A stretch of DNA of 46,292 nucleotides from Deltaproteobacteria bacterium (GTDB lineage Bacteria > Myxococcota_A > Polyangia > JACPQR01). Shown piece after piece: positions 39,575-46,292 of this stretch. Below the pieces are notes generated by a model. That model saw only the letters and a program-made list of their open reading frames with translations, did no database searches and was not told the origin of the DNA. Position 1 is the stretch's first letter. Each line of letters begins with the position of its first letter. The position numbers and the translations under genes are program-made. The stretch spans positions 1 through 46,292 of the forward strand of contig JACPQR010000071.1 of NCBI GenBank assembly GCA_016190375.1, written 5' to 3'.

Positions 39575-39732
39575 GTGACCGCACCGAAGTGGACCGCCGA
39601 GCAAGTGGTGGACGCGGAGCTTGCACGTGCACTGGTCGAGGCGCAGTTCCCGGACCTAGCTCCGGCGCGCGCCGAGCAGCTCGGCGTCGGATGGACAACA
39701 CGGCGTTCCTCGTCAGCGCGGGACAAGTAGTG
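39575..39732 (+). pseudogene. Remnant of an aminoglycoside phosphotransferase-like gene
   Basis: A GTG at 39575 opens 51 codons reading WTAEQVVDAELARALVEAQF, then PDLAPARAEQLGVGW, then unrelated residues to a stop at 39730. The first part resembles the N-terminus of APH-family kinases, where such a segment normally continues with a W-D-N-x-hydrophobic strand. That continuation (MDNTAFLVSAGQVV) is present in another frame from 39692, so a frameshift separates them. Nothing of the kinase core follows; the FHA gene occupies the next bases on the other strand. I read this as a 5' fragment of a lost gene. Confidence 0.6.
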
Positions 39733-40377
<645 letters not shown>

Positions 40378-40501
40378 GATACAGCACGGTGCGTTTCTCC
40401 GCGGCACTGTCGACCCCAGCGAGAAAACGCCGGTGCACACCGCCCGGCCGGATCTCCGCGAGAGATGGTGCGCACGGATCCTGCACGAGATGGCGGGGCC
40501 C

Positions 40502-42472
40502 ATGCCCGCCCGGAGCCTGTGCGCCCTCCTGCTCGTCGCCGGATGCGGAACCTCCGCGCGGCCGCCGGGCGCGGACAGCGGCGCCCCGCGGGACTCCGGA
40601 GTCGACGCCGAGGCGGCCGGTGGCCAGGACGCCGCACCGCTTCGCGACTCCGCTCCTCCCCCGCCGGACTCGTCGCAGCCGCCCGAGGGCTCGATCGAGG
40701 ATCCCTGCCTCGTGCTCGAGCCGACGATCGAAGGAACCGATGGCGACGACGTGCTCTCCGGCACCGCCGGCCGCGACGTCATCTTCGGCCACGCCGGAAA
40801 CGACGTGATCGACGCGGGCGGCGGCGACGACGTCGTCTGCGCGGGCTTCGGCCGCGACACCGTCCGCGGCGGAGAGGGCGACGACTACCTCGACGGAGGC
40901 TTCGGCCAGGACGAGCTCCACGGAGGCCCCGGAAGCGACACGATCCACGGCCGCAGCACCGGCGACTTCATCTACGGCGAGGACGGCGACGACTTCCTCT
41001 TCGGCGACATCCTCGACGACCGTCTCTGGGGCGGAGAAGGCGACGACCTCCTCGTGGGCGGACACGGCGTCGACATGATGGACGGCGGTCCAGGGAGCGA
41101 CTGGCTCCGCGGCGACACGAACGGCGACGACTTCTACGGCGGCACGGGCTTCGACACCGCGAGCTTCGCGACCGCCGCGCCGCCGGGCCAGCCGTCGCCG
41201 GACGGCGTCGCCGTCGCGTTCTCGGGAGGCGTCGGCAGCGCCAGCGGCGACGGAGCCAGCGAGCCCCTGGTCGACATCGAGAACGTCGTGGGCTCGCCCT
41301 TCGACGATCGGCTCGATCTCGCCGCCCCGATCGAGCGCGCGGCCGGCAACTACGGCGACGACGAGATCACGGCCCCTGCCGGAGCCGAGATCGCCGGCGG
41401 TCCAGGCGCAGACACCTGCAACGGAGCGCCTTGCGACGAGGCGGACGAGCCGCCGCCGCGGCCGGCGATCGCGTTCGCCTTCCTCGACGCACGGCCGCGC
41501 GACATCGGCCTCGTCGTCCTCGGGAGCCAGGGCGACGTCGACGACGTTCTGCGAATCTCGATGGCGGGCCCCGACGTCGTTCGCATCACCGCGACGGATG
41601 CCGACGTCGAGCCCGGCCCCGGCTGCGCGCGCCCCGGCGGCGCCGGCGTCGTCGAGTGCCAGGTGCCCGGCACGCTTCGCTACGTCCTCGCCTACGGCGA
41701 CGGCGGCGACGACACGATCGAGATGGGCAATGGCTTCGCGCGCGACATGACGGCGCACCTGTACGGCGGTCCCGGCGACGACACCTTGCTCGGCGGCGAC
41801 GGCGAGGACGTCCTGTTCACCGGCCAGACGGGCCTCGACCGGCTCGAGGGCCGAGAGGGCGACGACGCCCTGATCAGCGAGGTCGAGGATCGCGGCGCCC
41901 GCGAGGGCCAGGTGCACCCCGACACGCTCCTCGCGGGCCCCGGAAACGACCAGCTCGTGACCGAGTACCCCTGCGGCGGGCACTCGTTCAGCGGGGGCGA
42001 CGGGTGGGACGTCGCGGGCTTTGCCCGCAGCTCCGGCTACCGCAACGCGATCCACGCGCAGCTCGGGGGTGCCGCCCAGAACGAGCAGGAGTTCCACGGC
42101 CGCGCCTTCGCGCCGGCGATCTGCGCGGCGGAGGGCGGGACGACGCTCGCCGGCGACCTCGAGGTGCTCGAGGGCGCCGACGGCGACGACTGGCTCGTCG
42201 GAGACGACTCGAACAACATCATCTGGGGACGCGACGGCGACGACACGATCCAGGGCCTCGGCGGCGACGACGTCCTCGAGGGCCTGTCGGATGACGACAC
42301 GATCTACGGCGGCCCCGGCCGCGACCGCCTCCGCGGTGGCTCGGGCTGGGACGAGCTGTACGCGGGCGACGGCGAGGCCGACTTCGTCATCGACTGCGAG
42401 GGAAACGGCGGCTGCGTCGGGAGCCGGGACGGCGCGGACCCCGAGGCGCAGGGCTGCGGGTCCTGCCCGTAG
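40502..42472 (+). CDS. RTX-type calcium-binding repeat lipoprotein
   Basis: A 656-residue lipoprotein: signal MPARSLCALLLVAGC with lipobox, an Asp/Pro/Ala-rich linker of about 60 residues, then two blocks of RTX nonapeptides of the GGxGxDx type (for example GGEGDDYLDGGFGQDELHGG; later GGDGEDVLF and GADGDDWLVGDDSNN), which bind Ca in beta-rolls. About 200 residues between the blocks (from about 41220 to 41690) are not repetitive and I do not recognise them. RTX proteins usually leave by type I secretion; here the lipobox points to cell-surface anchoring. ATG 40502 is chosen because it begins the signal peptide; ATG 40490 is possible. Confidence 0.88.
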   Translation: MPARSLCALLLVAGCGTSARPPGADSGAPRDSGVDAEAAGGQDAAPLRDSAPPPPDSSQPPEGSIEDPCLVLEPTIEGTDGDDVLSGTAGRDVIFGHAGNDVIDAGGGDDVVCAGFGRDTVRGGEGDDYLDGGFGQDELHGGPGSDTIHGRSTGDFIYGEDGDDFLFGDILDDRLWGGEGDDLLVGGHGVDMMDGGPGSDWLRGDTNGDDFYGGTGFDTASFATAAPPGQPSPDGVAVAFSGGVGSASGDGASEPLVDIENVVGSPFDDRLDLAAPIERAAGNYGDDEITAPAGAEIAGGPGADTCNGAPCDEADEPPPRPAIAFAFLDARPRDIGLVVLGSQGDVDDVLRISMAGPDVVRITATDADVEPGPGCARPGGAGVVECQVPGTLRYVLAYGDGGDDTIEMGNGFARDMTAHLYGGPGDDTLLGGDGEDVLFTGQTGLDRLEGREGDDALISEVEDRGAREGQVHPDTLLAGPGNDQLVTEYPCGGHSFSGGDGWDVAGFARSSGYRNAIHAQLGGAAQNEQEFHGRAFAPAICAAEGGTTLAGDLEVLEGADGDDWLVGDDSNNIIWGRDGDDTIQGLGGDDVLEGLSDDDTIYGGPGRDRLRGGSGWDELYAGDGEADFVIDCEGNGGCVGSRDGADPEAQGCGSCP

Positions 42473-42541
42473 CGCGCGCCCGGCCTCGAGGTGCGACGGC
42501 ATTCGATGGTGCCTGCGCTTGGAGCGCTCACCGGAATGATC

Positions 42542-42603
42542 GAACAGGAAGACAGGAAGGAAAACCCTCGATCCGGTCTTCCTTCCTTCCCGCCTTCCTG
42601 TTC
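42542..42603. repeat. 62-base imperfect palindrome between convergent genes
   Basis: Arms 42542-42561 and 42584-42603 match at 18 of 20 positions; the element begins GAACAGGAAGACAGGAAGG and ends CCTTCCTGTTC. It lies between the converging RTX and DUF1697 genes and could serve as a bidirectional terminator, though T-tracts are short. It may also be a single copy of a fourth REP-like family. The rest of the 196-bp gap shows nothing else. Confidence 0.65.
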
Positions 42604-42668
42604 AACCTCCGGCCGAACCTGGCGCGCGCCGGCAGAGGCTGGGGCGTCGGCGCAGGTTCGACACCTCT

Positions 42669-43313
42669 TCAGCCGCAAAGCTCGGCGAGCTTCAGCACCG
42701 TCTTCCAGCTCCGCATCGTGCACGTCGTCCCGAGCTTCGAGTCGAGGTAAGCGTTCGTGAGCTTCGTGCGCGCCACGCCGTTCGGCAGCCTGAGATAGAC
42801 CTCGCGACCCCGCACGACGAGCTCGTCCGGCGGCGAGCGCTTCGGGTCCAGCGCCGCGACCGCCGCGGCGGCCGGCAGGTCCGCCAGGAACGCGACGTGC
42901 AGCTCGCCCGGAGCCGCGCCGGCCGCGAGGAACGGGGTCCCAATCCCGACCACGCTCAAACCCACCGGCACGTCCTTCGCGGCCTTGGGGACGTGTAAGG
43001 AAGGCGCCCTGGCCGGGCGCGGTATCTCGAACACGTTCTGCCGCGCGACCTCGCGGAGCTCGGCGGCGGATCGGAGCACCACGGGCACGCGCAGCCCGAA
43101 CCGCTCCTCGATCGCGCCCCGGATCGCGCCCGCGAGCCGCCGGACGGCCGCGTCCTTCGCCCGGAACACGACGTTGCCGCTCTGGATGTAGGTCACGACG
43201 TCGCTGCACCCCGCATGCTCGAACATCGCGGCAAGGCTCTTCATCGGCACCAGGTGCTTGCCGCCGACGTTGATCCCCCGCAGCAACGCCACGTGGAGCC
43301 CGTTCGCGCTCAT
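42669..43313 (-). CDS. DUF1697 family protein
   Basis: A 214-residue protein of the DUF1697 family, recognised by the N-terminus VALLRGINVGGKHLVPMKSL, the middle VTYIQSGNVVF and the C-terminal LRLPNGVARTKLTNAYLD with RSWKTVLKL. The family has no established function. The start ATG 43313 overlaps the stop of the VOC gene (ATGA), so the two are translated from one message. Confidence 0.9.
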   Translation of the reverse strand: MSANGLHVALLRGINVGGKHLVPMKSLAAMFEHAGCSDVVTYIQSGNVVFRAKDAAVRRLAGAIRGAIEERFGLRVPVVLRSAAELREVARQNVFEIPRPARAPSLHVPKAAKDVPVGLSVVGIGTPFLAAGAAPGELHVAFLADLPAAAAVAALDPKRSPPDELVVRGREVYLRLPNGVARTKLTNAYLDSKLGTTCTMRSWKTVLKLAELCG

Positions 43314-43687
43314 GGACCCTCGTGACGGACCGCTTCCAGGTGGTGCCCATCGGGGTCGACGACGAAGGCCGCGTAGTAGCCTGGCCCGTACTGCGGCCTC
43401 GGCCCCGGCTCGCCGTCGTCTCTGCCTCCGTGCGCGAGCGCCGCCCGGAAGAACGCGTCCACCTCCGCGCGGGTCCGCGCGGTCAGGGCCAGGTGAAAGC
43501 CCGGACCGGGAGCCACGAAGCCCGGTCGCCGCAAGATGGCGAGCTTGTCCTCACCGCCTGGCGGACCGTACCCGACCGCGTCCGGGAACGACCAGACGCG
43601 CACGATCCCCAGGGGCGCGAGCGCGGCATCGTAGAACGCGGCCGCCCGCTCGAGGTCGGTCGTGCCCAGGGAAAGATGATCCAGCAT
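43310..43687 (-). CDS. VOC/glyoxalase-like protein
   Basis: A 125-residue single vicinal-oxygen-chelate domain. Metal-site residues are visible: His4 in MLDHLSLG, a mid-chain FHLALTA His, and Glu118 in VVDPDGHHLEAVRHE. The family includes glyoxalase I, bleomycin-binding proteins and dioxygenases; substrate is unknown. Ribosome binding site GGAGGAGGG lies ahead of ATG 43687. It is coupled to the DUF1697 gene downstream. Confidence 0.9.
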   Translation of the reverse strand: MLDHLSLGTTDLERAAAFYDAALAPLGIVRVWSFPDAVGYGPPGGEDKLAILRRPGFVAPGPGFHLALTARTRAEVDAFFRAALAHGGRDDGEPGPRPQYGPGYYAAFVVDPDGHHLEAVRHEGP

Positions 43688-43725
43688 CGCCAGGCGCCCT
43701 CCTCCGAGACGCCCGGGATGCTACC

Positions 43726-44688
43726 TCACGTCGCCGCCAGAAGCTCCGCGAGCTTGTCGAGGCTCTCCGACCATCCCTGCTCCTGGCCGCGCGCGTACTC
43801 CTCCACGCTGGGCACGGTCTGCCGCACGGTCAGCCTCGTACTCGCGCCTTCCTCGGCGAACGTCACCGTCGTCAGGAGCTCCTCGCCGGGCAGGTCCTCG
43901 AGGACCGCGCCGAAGACGATCCTCTCCGGCGTGGCGATCTCTCGAAACTCGCCGTGGAACGGGTAATCCTCGCCATCCGGGCCGCGCATGATGAAGCGGT
44001 ATGCCCCGCCGGTGCGGAAGGACATCTCGTCGACCAGGAGCGAGAACCCCCTCGGCCCCCACCAGCGCTGGAGCTGCTCCCGCCTCGCCCACGCCTCGAA
44101 GACGACGCGCCGAGGAGCGTCGAGGACGCGGGTGAGGGTGACCTCCGGGCGCGCCGCCGCGCGCGCCGCCCCGTCGCCCTCGACGAGATCGGCGAGCTGA
44201 CCGAGCGTGCCGGTCCACCCCTGTTGCATCGACGCTCGCCCGCGCTCGAACGCCGTTCGCTCCGCTTCGCTCGCGTTGATCGGCACGCCGCGCACCGTGA
44301 GCGTGGTCTTGCCGCCACGCTCCGCGAGCGTCAGCGTCGAGAGAACCTCGAGCGGCCAGCTCGCGTCGAACGGCGCGCGGACCGTCCGGCCCTCGCGGTC
44401 GGAGAACGAGACGACGAACGCGATCCGCTCCGGAGCGACGATCTCGCGGTAGACGAGCTTCCCCCAGATCTCCTGCCCCTCGGGCGAGCGGAAGCAGTAG
44501 TGGAAGAGCCCGCCCACTCGAAGATCGAGCCTCGTGCTCAGGATCGGGTGACCCGGCGGAGACCACCATCGCTCCAGCTTCTCGGCCCTGGTCAACGCCG
44601 CGAACACGGTCTCGCGCGGCGCGTCGAAGGTCCGGGCGATGACGAGCTCCGGTGCGCTCGCACCCGCCTCGATTCTCTTTTCGGCCAT
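43726..44688 (-). CDS. Tandem SRPBCC (AHSA1-like) protein
   Basis: A 320-residue protein made of two START-like ligand-binding domains. The first starts ELVIARTFDAPRETVFAALT and has KLERWWSPPGHP; the second starts EVTLTRVLDAPRRVVFEAWA and has QLQRWWGPRGFS. Each ends with the family's W-x-x-x-L-x-x-L helix (GWTGTLGQLADL; GWSESLDKLAELL). Such domains bind hydrophobic ligands; bacterial AHSA1-like proteins with the RWW-P motif are mostly uncharacterised. Internal duplication is clear. The start has a strong GGGAGGAAG site. The VOC gene follows 38 bp downstream, so an operon of three is likely. Confidence 0.9.
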   Translation of the reverse strand: MAEKRIEAGASAPELVIARTFDAPRETVFAALTRAEKLERWWSPPGHPILSTRLDLRVGGLFHYCFRSPEGQEIWGKLVYREIVAPERIAFVVSFSDREGRTVRAPFDASWPLEVLSTLTLAERGGKTTLTVRGVPINASEAERTAFERGRASMQQGWTGTLGQLADLVEGDGAARAAARPEVTLTRVLDAPRRVVFEAWARREQLQRWWGPRGFSLLVDEMSFRTGGAYRFIMRGPDGEDYPFHGEFREIATPERIVFGAVLEDLPGEELLTTVTFAEEGASTRLTVRQTVPSVEEYARGQEQGWSESLDKLAELLAAT

Positions 44689-44813
44689 GTCTTCCTCCCT
44701 CGAACGGCGCGCGGCTCGGCAGCCATGAGCAGATGTGGCCGCGGACGGCGCCTGTCAAGAGCGCCCCACGGAACATTCCGCATGGCCCATGGCACCCGTG
44801 GTAAGGGAGCCCG

Positions 44814-45185
44814 ATGTCGAACGACGACGCCCGCTCTTACGAGGGCCGCTGCCACTGCGGAGCGGTCCGCTTCCGCTTCCGGAGCGAAGAGATCACCGAG
44901 GCTCGCCGCTGCAACTGCTCGATCTGCGTCCGCAAGGGCGCGGTCGTGTCCGCGCGGTACTACCAGCCGCACGAGTTCGAGCTCGTCCAGGGCAGGGAGG
45001 CCCTCTGCACCTATCGATTCGGCGACGAGGTCGTCAACCACTACTTCTGCAAGCACTGCGGCATCTACCCGTTCCACGACGGCGCCGGCGACTACGAGGG
45101 GCGCTTCCGCGTGAACCTCGGGTGCGTCGACGAGCTCGACGTGCTCGCGCTGCCGGTCAAGATGATCGACGGGCGGTCGTACTGA
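44814..45185 (+). CDS. GFA family zinc protein
   Basis: A 123-residue protein of the glutathione-dependent formaldehyde-activating (GFA) family. Zinc ligands: CHCG (Cys13, Cys15), CNCSIC (Cys33, Cys35, Cys38) and CKHCG (Cys79, Cys82). The family reacts formaldehyde with glutathione in some bacteria, but most members are untested. ATG 44814 with AAGGGAG seven bases upstream. It precedes the PLP enzyme by 46 bp on the same strand. Confidence 0.92.
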   Translation: MSNDDARSYEGRCHCGAVRFRFRSEEITEARRCNCSICVRKGAVVSARYYQPHEFELVQGREALCTYRFGDEVVNHYFCKHCGIYPFHDGAGDYEGRFRVNLGCVDELDVLALPVKMIDGRSY

Positions 45186-45231
45186 CCGTCATGGACACGC
45201 GGCGTCCGGTCGAGCTACGCATCCCGGGCCC

Positions 45232-46155
45232 ATGGACATCCTCGACGCCATCGGAAACACGTCGCTGGTTCGACTTCGCAAGGTCGTCCCGCCGGGCTGC
45301 GCGGACATCCTGGTGAAGCTCGAGTGGGAGAACCCCACCGGCAGCGTCAAGGACCGGATGGCCAACGCCGTGATCTCCCGCGCGGAGCAGGACGGCCGCC
45401 TGAAGCCAGGCTACACCGTCGTCGAGTACACGGGAGGCAGCACGGGCGCCTCGCTCGCGTTGATCTGCGCCGCCAAGGGCTACCGGATCCGGATCGTGAC
45501 CTCCGACGCGTTCAGCAAGGAGAAGCTGGATCACATGGCGGCGCTCGGAGCGGAGCTGACGCTCGTCCCGAGCGAGGGAGGCCTGACCACGAAGAAGCTG
45601 ATCCTCGACATGATCGAGGCCGCCCGCAGGCTGAGCGAGGAGCCTCGCACCTGCTGGACGGACCAGCTCCGGAACCACGACAGCATCGCGGGCTACCACC
45701 CGCTGGGCGAGGAGATCTGGAGCCAGACGAACGGACGGGTCGACGCCTTCGTCCACTGCGTCGGCACCGCCGCCTCTTCCCGCGGAGTGGCCACCGTGCT
45801 CAAGCGACACGAGCCCGGCGTGAGGGTCGTCGCCGTCGAGCCCGCCGAGTCGTCGGTGCTCCTCGGCGGCCAGCCAGGACCCCACAAGATCGAGGGAGTC
45901 GGGATCGGCTACACCCCGCCGCTCTGGGACCCGACCCTCGTGGACGAGATCGTGCCGATCGAGACCGACGACGCGAAGGACATGGCCAGGCGCCTCGCGC
46001 GCGAGGAGGCCCTGTTCGCCGGGACCTCCTCCGGCGCCAACGTCCTCGCCGCGATCCAGGTGGGCAAGAGGCTGGGCCCGAACGCCACCGTCGTCACGCT
46101 GATGGCCGACTCCGGCCTGAAGTACCTGAGCACGGACGTCTACAGGAGCCGATAG
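45232..46155 (+). CDS. Cysteine synthase-like PLP enzyme
   Basis: A 307-residue fold-type II PLP enzyme related to O-acetylserine sulfhydrylase and cystathionine beta-synthase. Lys40 (NPTGSVKDRMA) is the PLP lysine. The substrate loop is TGGSTGAS instead of the usual TSGNTG, and the phosphate loop is VGTAASSRGV instead of VGTGGT. The C-terminal motif is ADSGLKYLSTDVY rather than PDSG. These changes mark a distinct subfamily, so beta-elimination chemistry is likely but O-acetylserine as substrate is unsure. ATG 45232; no clear ribosome binding site. Confidence 0.88.
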   Translation: MDILDAIGNTSLVRLRKVVPPGCADILVKLEWENPTGSVKDRMANAVISRAEQDGRLKPGYTVVEYTGGSTGASLALICAAKGYRIRIVTSDAFSKEKLDHMAALGAELTLVPSEGGLTTKKLILDMIEAARRLSEEPRTCWTDQLRNHDSIAGYHPLGEEIWSQTNGRVDAFVHCVGTAASSRGVATVLKRHEPGVRVVAVEPAESSVLLGGQPGPHKIEGVGIGYTPPLWDPTLVDEIVPIETDDAKDMARRLAREEALFAGTSSGANVLAAIQVGKRLGPNATVVTLMADSGLKYLSTDVYRSR

Positions 46156-46292
46156 GGCACGGTTTCCCTCGATCAAGGGCATCGGAACTCTCTTCCCGTT
46201 CGATCGTAAGCCATGCGAGAACGAGCCCTGTCGAATGCCCAGGTCCTGGGAACGGTTCAGAATCAGCGGCGATGACTGTCTGAGCATTGACC
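46156..46292. other. Window end, no gene seen
   Basis: The final 137 bases contain no convincing coding frame, promoter or hairpin. They are slightly less GC-rich than the surrounding genes. Confidence 0.4.

Overview
The window is very GC-rich bacterial DNA, densely coding on both strands, with almost every intergenic gap under 200 bp. It looks like a member of the former Deltaproteobacteria, most likely Myxococcota or a related lineage. The clues are a MopE-like Asp/Cys motif lipoprotein, eight predicted lipoproteins, OmcA/MtrC-type decaheme cytochromes, several NtrC-type regulators, an FHA protein, an RTX-type lipoprotein, a GE-repeat lipoprotein carrying RHS repeats, and frequent GTG/TTG starts. 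The taxonomy is an inference from gene content only. I see no rRNA, tRNA, CRISPR array, transposase or prophage.

Layout. 0.1-3.1 kb: cdsA, a convergent zinc-ribbon membrane protein, and a Glu/Leu/Phe-type dehydrogenase. 3.1-9.1 kb: a Cys-rich repeat lipoprotein, a HAD-GH65 disaccharide phosphorylase fusion translationally coupled to a tandem universal stress protein, and a small zinc-ribbon protein. 9.2-16.4 kb, minus strand: a likely stress cluster read Lon, Dps, sensor kinase, intact NtrC-type regulator (ATGA overlap with the kinase), then a degenerate paralogue of that regulator. 16.6-17.8 kb: an SQR-like flavoprotein. 17.8-25.8 kb, minus strand: two paralogous decaheme outer-membrane cytochrome lipoproteins separated by a parvulin-type lipoprotein and followed by a small lipoprotein. 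This points to extracellular electron transfer, but no porin or periplasmic MtrA partner is in the window. 26.2-33.3 kb: a 1,933-residue RHS lipoprotein with a 29-fold Gly-Glu tract, and an unknown lipoprotein.

33.3-39.2 kb is the most interesting block. It holds two divergent gene sets: minus strand, a sigma-54 activator without receiver domain, a DUF2249-hemerythrin protein and a siroheme-reductase-like/ferredoxin/TusA fusion; plus strand, an ScdA_N-NnrS-DUF1858 membrane fusion overlapping an FmdE-like protein. The families suggest nitric oxide or nitrosative stress linked to sulfur or nitrite chemistry under low oxygen. A good sigma-54 promoter candidate sits just before the NnrS fusion. 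I know of no described system with exactly this composition, but I could not search.

39.2-46.2 kb: a half-size GDT1-type transporter, a decayed phosphotransferase remnant, an FHA protein, an RTX-type lipoprotein, DUF1697 overlapping a VOC protein, a tandem SRPBCC protein, a GFA-type zinc protein and a cysteine-synthase-like PLP enzyme.

Scattered between the genes are at least four families of short palindromic or dispersed repeats. Three of them carry GGGAC-type ends of the kind linked to REP-associated transposases: copies at 4759/10572, at 36436/36491, and at 16444/39172. A single palindrome lies at 42542.
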